Positions 15,361 through 23,212 of a stretch of DNA of 26,440 nt are shown piece after piece. Every line of letters starts with the position of its first letter. Position 1 is the stretch's first letter. The notes under the pieces were generated by a model, which was given only the letters and a program-made list of their open reading frames with translations, did not search any database and was not told the origin of the DNA. The translations under genes were made by a program, and so were the position numbers. This DNA is from an uncultured Flavobacteriales bacterium (GTDB lineage Bacteria; Bacteroidota; Bacteroidia; Flavobacteriales_D; Crocinitomicaceae). The stretch spans positions 1-26,440 of the forward strand of contig CAJWCX010000002.1 in NCBI GenBank assembly GCA_913031405.1, read 5' to 3'.

Positions 15361-18300
15361 ATTCAATCGCTTTGTTTTCTTCATATAAAAGATCAAGCTT
15401 CTTATAAGCTTCTCTAATATTGGTAATAGGTTCTATAACCAGTCTGAGCTTGTCTTGCTTTTGAATCAGGCGGTATCCTTGTCCTTTCGTCATTATTTTT
15501 TTGAGAAGCTCAGAAAACACATCGGTTTCATAGAATAACGATTTGGGGTCAGAAATAAACCAACCTACGAGTTTTTCAGATTTGATAACCAATCTTTCGA
15601 GCCCCATCTTTTTTGCCAACCATCTCAATTCAAAGGAAAAGAAAAGCTCTTCGACTTGCTTGGGAAGAGGGCCAAATCTGTCTTTTATTCTTGATTCAAA
15701 CTCCGCGAGTTTTTCTTTGGACTCGATGTGATCCAGTTCCTGATATAAGCTTAATCTTTCGGAGACCTCATTAACATAATCATCTGGAATTCGAACTTCA
15801 TAATCCGTTTCGAAAATACACTCATCCGCAAAGGAAGTCATCTGATCCGTCGTTCTATCACTAAATACATCTTTGAATTCATTCTCTCGAAGCTCTTTCA
15901 TGGCTTCATTCAATATTTTCTGGTACATCTCAAAGCCAATCTCGGAAATGAAGCCACTTTGCTCTCCTCCGAGCATGTTTCCTGCTCCTCTGATATCCAA
16001 ATCTTTCATCGCAATGTTAAAGCCAGAACCAAGATCTGTAAATTGAACCAAAGCTTCTAGTCTTTTTCTTGATTCAGATGAAAGCAAGCTAAATTTAGGA
16101 GCAATCAGATAGCAAAAAGCTTTTTTATTACTTCTACCTACCCGTCCTCGAAGCTGGTGCAGGTCACTCAATCCAAAATTATGGGCATCATTAATAATAA
16201 TGGTATTGGCATTAGAAATATCAATGCCAGATTCAATAATCGTTGTAGCAATAAGAATATCATAGGCTCCCTTGATAAAATCAAGCATGGTCTTTTCAAG
16301 AATTTTACCATCCATTTGTCCGTGTCCAATCCCCACTCGTATTCCAGGACAAAGGCGTTGAATCATACCCGCAATTTCTCGAATATTTGAAATACGGTTG
16401 TTTACAAAAAAGACTTGACCACCTCTTGATATTTCGTAGGATATTGCATCACGAATCGTTTCTTCATTTAATGAAATGATTTCGGTGAGTACCGGTTGGC
16501 GGTTAGGAGGCGGTGTATTAATGATGCTCAAGTCTCGAGCTCCCATGAGCGAAAACTGAAGGGTTCTTGGAATTGGAGTTGCTGTCAAAGTTAGTGTATC
16601 GACACTTGTTCTAAATGTTTTGAGCTTGTCTTTTACTGCGACACCAAACTTTTGTTCTTCGTCAATAATCATCAATCCCAAGTCTTTAAATTTAATTCTA
16701 TCTGAAACAAGAGCATGAGTTCCAATAAGAATGTCAATCTCTCCAGATTTCAATTTTTTGATCGTTTCTGTGGTTTCCTTTGTAGATTTAAATCTATTGA
16801 TATAATCAATGTTACACGGAAATTCGGATAGTCTTTCTCTGAAACTTCGAAAGTGCTGCAATGATAAAATAGTTGTTGGGACTAGAACGGCTACCTGTTT
16901 ACTGTCCGCAACAGCTTTAAACGCAGCTCTAATAGCGACCTCAGTTTTCCCAAATCCGACATCTCCACATATGAGTCGGTCCATTGGCGTTTCAGATTCC
17001 ATATCTTTTTTGACATCTTGAGTAGCTTTGAATTGATCCGGTGTATCCTCAAAAATAAATGAAGCTTCCAATTCATTTTGTAGATAGGTATCTTCGGAAT
17101 AGGAATAGCCCGGTTGATTTTTTCGTTTTGCATAAAGCTTAATCAAATCGAATGCGAGTTCTTTTATTTTCTTTTTTGTCCTTATTTTAAGAGTATTCCA
17201 TGTCTGCGTACCTAGCTTATTCATTTTAGGTACGGACCCGTCTTTTCCTGTAAACTTAGAAATGCGATGAAGAGAGTGAATACCAACATATAAAACATCT
17301 CCGTCCTTGTAGACTAGTCTTATGGCTTCTTGTTTTTTATGGTTGACATCAATCGTTTCAAGTCCAGAAAACTGACCCACACCATGATCGATGTGTGTAA
17401 CATAGTCTCCTTTTTGAAGGGTGTAAATTTCTTTTAAGGTAAGCGCTTGTTTTGCTCTTCGAAATCCTTCTTTAAGTCGAAACCGGTGATAACGCTCAAA
17501 GAGTTGGTGATCTGTATAACAAACCATTTTTAAGGTGTTACAAATGAAGCCTTCGTGCAAAGCAGAATTGATTGGAGTAAATACTACTTCGCCACCAATA
17601 TCCTCGAAAATTTGATAAATCCGTTCAATCTGTTTAGGTTGATTTGAAAAGATATAATTTTTGTAATTATTTTTTTGTGACTTATTCAAATTATCAATGA
17701 GCAGGTTAAAGTTTTTATTGAAACTTGGTTGTGGTGATAACTCAAAATTGATTTTTTTGGCATTTTTAAAATGAGATTGGGTTCCCATTTCAATCATTTT
17801 GGAATTTTCTACGTTGAGAAAGAAGTCTTTGTCATTAATAAAAAGATCAGATGGAATGGTTTTTTGAATTTCTTGAGGGAGTGATTTGAATATTCGATTG
17901 GCTTTTTCGAATTCTTTTTCCAATGTTTGCATCGCGCTGTCCATGGAATTCATCCATATGGTGATATCGGCATTGAGATATTGAAAAAAGGAATCCATTC
18001 CTTCGAGGATCATTTTACCTTGAATATTAGGAACAATGCTGAAGAAATTGTGTGAATGAATGGAAAGTTGATCAGCAGCATCAAAGGCCCTTATAGATTC
18101 AACTTCATTGCCAAAAAACTCAACCCTAAATGGGGTGTCATTTCCATAAGAAAAGACATCTACTATACCACCTCTAATCGCAAATTGTCCTGGTTCGTAT
18201 ACGTAATTAACCCTATCGAAATGATATTCTAATAGTATCTCGTTGATAAACTCCAATGTGTAGGTTTTTCCTACCTCTATTTTCATAGTATTCGAAACCA

Positions 18301-18712
18301 ATTTTTTTTTGGTTAAGACTTTCTCAAAGAGCGCTTCGGGGTAGGTAATGATCCAACAATTTTCTTGGCTACTTAACTTTTTTAAGGCTTCTGTTCTGGC
18401 TACAACATTGGCATTGTCCACCTCCTCTAATTGATACGGGACCTTATATGAAGCTGGGTAAAAAACCAATCTTGGATCCTCTGGATAAATTCCTTGAAGA
18501 TCATTTAAAAAATAGGCTGCCTCTTCTTTGTCATTGAGTACAAAAATATGATGTCCAGGGCACTGAGACGCTACAGCTGACGCATAGATAACTTTTGCAG
18601 ACCCGAGCATGCCACACCAGTGTATTTTGGTTTTTTCTATTGATAGCTCATGCGCGGTACGATTGATCTCCGCATGATTTTGAAGCTGTTCGAGAAACGA
18701 AGATAAGCTCAT
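15347..18712 (-). CDS. mfd: Transcription-repair coupling factor Mfd
   Basis: This ATP-driven DNA translocase removes RNA polymerase stalled at lesions and recruits UvrA. The length of 1121 aa is normal. The order is an N-terminal UvrB-homology region (about 1-330, including QFAIRGGIVDVFSYG), a CarD-like RNA-polymerase interaction domain (about 420-490, KGDYVTHIDHGVGQFSGLE), and a RecG-like helicase core with Walker A GDVGFGKTE (about 582-590), DEEQKFG (about 684), TATPIPRTL (about 709), TTIIESGIDI and HQLRGRVGRS. The C-terminal TRCF domain follows (about 950-1110). It starts one base after the stop of fbp and is probably cotranscribed with it. Its 3' end overlaps the lipoprotein gene by 14 bases. 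Confidence 0.97.
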   Translation of the reverse strand: MSLSSFLEQLQNHAEINRTAHELSIEKTKIHWCGMLGSAKVIYASAVASQCPGHHIFVLNDKEEAAYFLNDLQGIYPEDPRLVFYPASYKVPYQLEEVDNANVVARTEALKKLSSQENCWIITYPEALFEKVLTKKKLVSNTMKIEVGKTYTLEFINEILLEYHFDRVNYVYEPGQFAIRGGIVDVFSYGNDTPFRVEFFGNEVESIRAFDAADQLSIHSHNFFSIVPNIQGKMILEGMDSFFQYLNADITIWMNSMDSAMQTLEKEFEKANRIFKSLPQEIQKTIPSDLFINDKDFFLNVENSKMIEMGTQSHFKNAKKINFELSPQPSFNKNFNLLIDNLNKSQKNNYKNYIFSNQPKQIERIYQIFEDIGGEVVFTPINSALHEGFICNTLKMVCYTDHQLFERYHRFRLKEGFRRAKQALTLKEIYTLQKGDYVTHIDHGVGQFSGLETIDVNHKKQEAIRLVYKDGDVLYVGIHSLHRISKFTGKDGSVPKMNKLGTQTWNTLKIRTKKKIKELAFDLIKLYAKRKNQPGYSYSEDTYLQNELEASFIFEDTPDQFKATQDVKKDMESETPMDRLICGDVGFGKTEVAIRAAFKAVADSKQVAVLVPTTILSLQHFRSFRERLSEFPCNIDYINRFKSTKETTETIKKLKSGEIDILIGTHALVSDRIKFKDLGLMIIDEEQKFGVAVKDKLKTFRTSVDTLTLTATPIPRTLQFSLMGARDLSIINTPPPNRQPVLTEIISLNEETIRDAISYEISRGGQVFFVNNRISNIREIAGMIQRLCPGIRVGIGHGQMDGKILEKTMLDFIKGAYDILIATTIIESGIDISNANTIIINDAHNFGLSDLHQLRGRVGRSNKKAFCYLIAPKFSLLSSESRKRLEALVQFTDLGSGFNIAMKDLDIRGAGNMLGGEQSGFISEIGFEMYQKILNEAMKELRENEFKDVFSDRTTDQMTSFADECIFETDYEVRIPDDYVNEVSERLSLYQELDHIESKEKLAEFESRIKDRFGPLPKQVEELFFSFELRWLAKKMGLERLVIKSEKLVGWFISDPKSLFYETDVFSELLKKIMTKGQGYRLIQKQDKLRLVIEPITNIREAYKKLDLLYEENKAIESTDT

Positions 18713-18713
18713 A

Positions 18714-19715
18714 TTATTTTAGAAAACTCATCGCTTTCTCCACCATTGATTTTGATCCTGTAAAAAAAGCAATTCTTTCATGAAGCTTATTTGGTTTAAT
18801 GTTCATGATTCGTTGGGTCCCATCAGTAGACAAGCCACCAGCTTGTTCTGATATAAAAGCTAGTGGGTTGCATTCATAAAGTAATCTTAATCTCCCTTCT
18901 GGTGCTTCTTTCGTGCACGGGTAGATATAAATACCTCCTTTAATTAGGTTTCTATGAAAATCGGCAACAAGAGAGCCGATGTAGCGACCTGAATAAGGAC
19001 TATCATAGTCATTTTTACGGCTTTGACAGTACTTGATGTAATCTACAATTCTTGGATCACATTCATTAACATTTCCTTCATTCATGGCATAGTACCTTCC
19101 TTTCTCAGGCATCTTCATATCTTGATGGGATAGGTAAAAATCATTTGTATTTGGATCAAGAGTAAATCCATGAACACCTTGACCTGCGGTGTAGACCATC
19201 ATTGTTGACGATCCATATAATACGTATCCTGCAGCAACTTGTTGAGCTCCTGTTTGCAACATATCCTCTATCGTTGATAGTTCTCCTTTCTGGGATACGC
19301 GTTGGTAAATTGAAAAAATGGTTCCAATGGATACGTTGACATCAATGTTGCTTGAACCGTCGAGCGGATCAAAAAGAACAACATAGTTGCCTTCTCTAGA
19401 TTTTGGGTTTTTGAAAGCAACAAAATCTTCATTTTCTTCGGATGCAATACCGCAAACAGCACCTCCTTTTTCAAGAATGCTAATAAAAGCATTGTCAGCA
19501 ATCACATCGAGTTTTTGTTGCTCTTCTCCCTGTATATTTTGTCCACCTTGTGCTCCGATAAAGCCATCAACAAGACCTGCTCGGCAAATGTCACGGTTAA
19601 CAATTTTACTTGCAGTAGCCAGGTCTTTCAAAACATGAGAAAGCTCCTCGTTGTATTCCTTAAGAGTTCCTTGACGTGATGCTAAAAAATCATTAAGCTT
19701 TGTGAAGTGATTCAT
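18714..19715 (-). CDS. fbp: Fructose-1,6-bisphosphatase, class I
   Basis: It hydrolyses fructose-1,6-bisphosphate in gluconeogenesis. The class I metal and substrate motifs are present: ASEENED, and the hallmark LFDPLDGSSNIDVNVSIGTI. Further features are SGRYIGSLVADFHRNLIKGG and the C-terminal EGRLRLLYECNPLAF with EQAGG. From ATG at 19715 the protein is 333 aa, the usual size. The frame is open to a TTG at 19736, but that would add only seven unlikely residues (MLLKLSS), so the ATG is preferred. It lies 44 bases after the uspA-type gene and 1 base before mfd, all on the same strand. Confidence 0.96.
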   Translation of the reverse strand: MNHFTKLNDFLASRQGTLKEYNEELSHVLKDLATASKIVNRDICRAGLVDGFIGAQGGQNIQGEEQQKLDVIADNAFISILEKGGAVCGIASEENEDFVAFKNPKSREGNYVVLFDPLDGSSNIDVNVSIGTIFSIYQRVSQKGELSTIEDMLQTGAQQVAAGYVLYGSSTMMVYTAGQGVHGFTLDPNTNDFYLSHQDMKMPEKGRYYAMNEGNVNECDPRIVDYIKYCQSRKNDYDSPYSGRYIGSLVADFHRNLIKGGIYIYPCTKEAPEGRLRLLYECNPLAFISEQAGGLSTDGTQRIMNIKPNKLHERIAFFTGSKSMVEKAMSFLK

Positions 19716-19759
19716 TGATGAAAGTTTAAGCAGCAAGTGTAATTATAGCAATCTTTCAA

Positions 19760-20584
19760 TTAGCTAAAAAGAATACTCTGACCATAACCTTCCTTGTATA
19801 CTGGATTAACAATCAATGCAGGAATCAATGCGTCATTGGTAATGATGTATTGCTCATAGTTTGATGAGAAGGCATTTAAAAAGCTACCTCTGTTGAGGTT
19901 CATAATCGCAATTAAATCTGCCTCAACAGATACGGCATATTTGACTACCTCTTTATCAAATCCTGATCTCGATATAATGGAGTGCTCCATATCCACTCCG
20001 CGGTCTTTGAAAAACCTTTTGGCAAATACAATATTTGATTTGACCTGATGCTTTAAAAAATCATCTGATTCATCCGGAATAACAACATGTACTTTAGAAC
20101 CAAAGTACTTAGCCAATCGAGATACAATAGTCAGTTTTTGTTTTGTCTCTTTATTCAAATCCATTGGGACAACAATAGAGTCATAACCTGTTGGTTTTAC
20201 TACTTTCTCTTGAACAATAATAAAAGGAACAGAAGAATTTGTAACAACCTTCAGAGCGTGACTTCCTGTTACGTGTTGCCAACCATGAGCACCATGAGTT
20301 CCCATAAAAATTAACTCTGCTTCATGCTCGGATGCAAAATCACCAATATCTTCGAATATATTTCCAATACGCACATTCGGAATAATATCAACACCTTTTG
20401 AAGCATATTTTTCCACAATGGATCTTAGCTTTTCATTGGCTTCGTGAATCTGATTCTCTTTGGATACGACATGCACCAAATGAACCTCAGCATTCAAAGG
20501 CTTTGCAGTGGCAATAGCGTGCTCTAAAGCAATGTCCGCAACATGGGTAAAGTCATGTGGAACAATAAATGATTTTTCACTCAT
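19760..20584 (-). CDS. Universal stress protein, tandem UspA domains
   Basis: This 274-aa cytoplasmic protein has two Usp folds. Domain 1 (about 1-140) begins with FIVPHDFTHVADIALEHA and contains GTHGAHGWQHVTGS (95-108), which resembles the ATP-binding G-x2-G-x(8-9)-G-S motif, followed by the typical VTNSSVPFIIVQ. Domain 2 (about 150-265) keeps the starting strand (SIVVPMDLNKETKQKL) and the closing strand (DALIPALIVNP), but the glycine motif is degenerate (MNLNRGSF), so it probably does not bind nucleotide. Tandem Usp proteins are common in Bacteroidota; the signal sensed is unknown. It is first in a run with fbp and mfd and divergent from the GH3-family gene. Confidence 0.92.
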   Translation of the reverse strand: MSEKSFIVPHDFTHVADIALEHAIATAKPLNAEVHLVHVVSKENQIHEANEKLRSIVEKYASKGVDIIPNVRIGNIFEDIGDFASEHEAELIFMGTHGAHGWQHVTGSHALKVVTNSSVPFIIVQEKVVKPTGYDSIVVPMDLNKETKQKLTIVSRLAKYFGSKVHVVIPDESDDFLKHQVKSNIVFAKRFFKDRGVDMEHSIISRSGFDKEVVKYAVSVEADLIAIMNLNRGSFLNAFSSNYEQYIITNDALIPALIVNPVYKEGYGQSILFS

Positions 20585-20600
20585 GAGTTTTAAATTTATT

Positions 20601-20608
20601 CAAAGTTA
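20601..20608 (-). promoter_or_regulatory. Candidate -7 box for the uspA-type gene
   Basis: On the minus strand this reads TAACTTTG, a full match to the Bacteroidota -7 consensus TAnnTTTG, 16 bases before the ATG. A TTG at -33 is missing; only a T-rich stretch lies there. The predicted leader would be about 10 bases. Confidence 0.4.
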
Positions 20609-20621
20609 AGATAAAGTATCG

Positions 20622-20652
20622 AAAAATAAGATGAATAATTATCTTTATTTTT
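20622..20652. repeat. AT-rich inverted repeat between uspA-type and GH3-family genes
   Basis: AAAAATAAGAT (20622-20632) and ATCTTTATTTTT (20641-20652) are complementary except for one bulged A, with an 8-base loop. It lies in the middle of the 97-base divergent spacer. It could be an operator shared by both genes or simply AT-rich DNA. It is unlikely to be a terminator, since no gene ends there. Confidence 0.5.
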
Positions 20653-20681
20653 ACCTCTAAAACCAATAGACAAGCGATTAA

Positions 20682-22202
20682 ATGCCATTAATTGGAAGGT
20701 TATTGAAGACCACAACAGCCTTAAGTTATCGAAAAAACGCAAAAAAAACTTTGGGTTACAAACACCAATTAGATGTTTTAAAATACCTTCTGTCTAGAGC
20801 CAAGTCGACCAAATTTGGCATACATCATCATTTTCAAGATATTCTTGAAAGGAATGAAGCTTTGAGTTTGTTTCAGAAGGAGGTTCCTATTGTAGATTAC
20901 GATGAGTTTTATGATAAATGGCTAAAATATTCTGTTTTAGGAGACAAGGACAATACATGGAGAGGCAGAATTAAATATTATGCCTTATCATCGGGCACAA
21001 CTGGATCTCCGAGTAAAAGGATTCCGATAACTATGGAGATGATTCGTTCTTTTCAAAGGACCAGCATTCGGCAATTGTCTATTTTACATGGTTTAGATTT
21101 GCCTCAAACTTTTTTCAATACTAAGGTTTTGGCTGTTGGTGGGTCAACTAAGTTGGTTTATAAGGAAACTCATGTGGAGGGAGACCTCAGCGGAATATTG
21201 AAAAAACATACTTCTTTTTTGGTTTCTCCAATCACAAAGCCTGGCCCAAGAATCAGCTCGATATCTGACTGGAACAAAAAACTGGATACCATGGTTGAGA
21301 AAGCTCCAAAATGGGATGTAGGTATCATAGCCGGAATTCCGAGTTGGTGTCTTCTACTTATGGAGCGGATTGTTGAATATTATAAAGTAGATTCCATTCA
21401 TGATATTTGGCCGAATCTTCACGTATATGTTCACGGTGGTGTATTTATGGATCCTTATTTAAGTCGTCTCAATGAAATATCAAAACATAAGATTAATTTA
21501 TTGGACACCTATTTGGCAAGTGAGGGTTATTTTGGATATCAGAACGAAGAGTCTCGGAAAGGCATGAAATTGCTTATGAACAATGGAATATTTTTTGAGT
21601 TTATTCCTTTTACTGCTGACTATTTTGATGAATCTGGAAAAGTAAAAACAAACGTTCAAGCTTATACCATTAGTCAAGTTAAAAAAGGTGTCGATTATGC
21701 GATAATTATTTCAACCAATGCTGGCTTATGGCGTTATTTGGTTGGTGATTTAGTTCGGTTTACGGATACAGAAGAGCACGAAGTGGTCATTACGGGACGA
21801 ATCCGTCAGTTTTTAAGTTTGTGTGGAGAGCATTTGTCTCTTGATAATATCAATACAGGATTGTTACAAACGGGAAATAAATTTAATGTTCAATTTTCAG
21901 AGTATACTATATACGCGGACATTGAAAATCAATGCCATAGCTGGTTTTTGGGTGTTGGAGATGAGATTCAGAACCCTCGAGAGGTCATAGAATATTTAGA
22001 CCAAAAGCTATTTGAATTGAATGACGATTATAGGTCTGCCCGTAAATACAGTTTAAAGAATCCTAAGATTAAAATCTTGAAACCAGAGGTTTTTTATAAT
22101 TACATGGAAAGTATCGGCAAAATAGGTTCTCAAAACAAAATGCCACGTGTTTTAAATTCGGAACAGTCAAAAATGTGGCTCGATTATATCAGCGCAATTT
22201 AG
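20682..22202 (+). CDS. GH3-family acyl-adenylating amide synthetase
   Basis: This 506-aa enzyme belongs to the GH3 branch of the adenylate-forming (ANL) superfamily. Plant GH3 enzymes activate auxin or jasmonate with ATP and join the acyl group to amino acids. The ATP-binding motif SSGTTGSPSKRIP lies at 103-115, followed by the family's YLASEGYFGYQ, GLWRYLVGDLVRF (about 348-360), TGRIRQFLSLCGEHLS (about 371-386) and the C-terminal IGSQNKMPRV (about 480-489), which carries the usual lysine. All catalytic motifs look intact. The acyl and amine substrates in Bacteroidota are not established. The gene stands alone, divergent from the uspA-type gene, and its last 14 bases overlap the PorP/SprF gene. 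Confidence 0.92.
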   Translation: MPLIGRLLKTTTALSYRKNAKKTLGYKHQLDVLKYLLSRAKSTKFGIHHHFQDILERNEALSLFQKEVPIVDYDEFYDKWLKYSVLGDKDNTWRGRIKYYALSSGTTGSPSKRIPITMEMIRSFQRTSIRQLSILHGLDLPQTFFNTKVLAVGGSTKLVYKETHVEGDLSGILKKHTSFLVSPITKPGPRISSISDWNKKLDTMVEKAPKWDVGIIAGIPSWCLLLMERIVEYYKVDSIHDIWPNLHVYVHGGVFMDPYLSRLNEISKHKINLLDTYLASEGYFGYQNEESRKGMKLLMNNGIFFEFIPFTADYFDESGKVKTNVQAYTISQVKKGVDYAIIISTNAGLWRYLVGDLVRFTDTEEHEVVITGRIRQFLSLCGEHLSLDNINTGLLQTGNKFNVQFSEYTIYADIENQCHSWFLGVGDEIQNPREVIEYLDQKLFELNDDYRSARKYSLKNPKIKILKPEVFYNYMESIGKIGSQNKMPRVLNSEQSKMWLDYISAI

Positions 22203-23211
22203 AGCTACTAAAAATAGATTTTTTACCTGAATTAAACTTAAGACTAACTTCTACTGACTGCTTATACATACTGGCCAGCTGTCCAAATTCGTAATCGTAT
22301 GACAATCCAAGTCTAAAAGCACCTAAGTCAAAGTAAATTGTTGGAATAACCGTTCCCACACTGCGGAAATAGGTTCCGAAAACAAAATATTGATTGCTCA
22401 CAAACGAGGTGATTCTGGAAGCGTTTTTTGTTTTAAGTCTATAAAAGAATCCTACAATGGTTTCATAGTGAGGGCCTTGAATAAACTGTGCAGCACTCAT
22501 CTCTATATTGGATTCAGGTGAAAGTCCGTATCGTACATTTGCATGCATACAAAACTTCATATACAGTTGGTCGTTAACAAGGGAATTATACCTCAACTTT
22601 GGTTTATTTAAGTGCTGCACTGAAAAACCACCCTGAAAACTCAATTCATTACTTGACAGTGTATTTTCATTCTCTTTATTGAATCCGTATGCAATACCAA
22701 GGCCTGCATCCAAATGAGAAAAAGAGGAGATTCCATTTCCTTCAATAGGATCAATAGAGGAGTCGAATTCCGTACCGTTCCATTGGTTTAAAAATGACAA
22801 TCTTGTAAAATCCGCTGACCTATTACAAAATGCTGCATGTAATCCGGCCGAAATACTATGGGATCTACCGATGGGTACCACACCACTTGCGGTCACACCA
22901 CCTGTTTTGATGCTGAATTTGGAATCTCCACCAACATCATTCATGAAATAGACACCCACGCCGGAATAGGAGCTTCTCTTACGGGCTTCTTTACCAATGG
23001 AAAATTCGGCCATTCCCATGCTGGTCATGAATTGGGTTCCAGCTCCTAACCATTGATTTCTGTGTTGAAGAGTGATACGCTCGAATCCTGAAAATGTTGA
23101 GGTTGTGGCAGGATTTAGAAGCGTTAAAGATTGGTCTAGTTGAGAGTAGTGGAAGTCTTGAGTAAAACCAAAGAAACTAAAAAATAAGAACATCAACAAC
23201 AATCCTTTCAT
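22189..23211 (-). CDS. PorP/SprF family type IX secretion membrane protein
   Basis: This 340-aa outer-membrane barrel protein has a signal peptide (MKGLLLMFLFFSFFGFTQ). The N-terminus of the mature part, YSQLDQSLTLLNPATTSTFSG, is the signature region of the PorP/SprF family, and the rest alternates like beta strands (GVGVYFMNDVGGD, GLHAAFCNRSADF, FDLGAFRLGLSYDYEFG). Members of this family are often encoded next to a T9SS cargo with a type-B C-terminal domain and help that cargo to be secreted or held at the surface, as SprF does for SprB. Here the cargo gene ends 2 bases before this ATG (1-base gap), a strong sign of partnership. The 3' end overlaps the GH3-family gene by 14 bases. Confidence 0.93.
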   Translation of the reverse strand: MKGLLLMFLFFSFFGFTQDFHYSQLDQSLTLLNPATTSTFSGFERITLQHRNQWLGAGTQFMTSMGMAEFSIGKEARKRSSYSGVGVYFMNDVGGDSKFSIKTGGVTASGVVPIGRSHSISAGLHAAFCNRSADFTRLSFLNQWNGTEFDSSIDPIEGNGISSFSHLDAGLGIAYGFNKENENTLSSNELSFQGGFSVQHLNKPKLRYNSLVNDQLYMKFCMHANVRYGLSPESNIEMSAAQFIQGPHYETIVGFFYRLKTKNASRITSFVSNQYFVFGTYFRSVGTVIPTIYFDLGAFRLGLSYDYEFGQLASMYKQSVEVSLKFNSGKKSIFSSSKLR

Positions 23212-23212
23212 C

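Noticed and set aside
19716..19736. TTG start for fbp
   Set aside because: It adds only seven residues; the ATG at 19715 gives the usual length.
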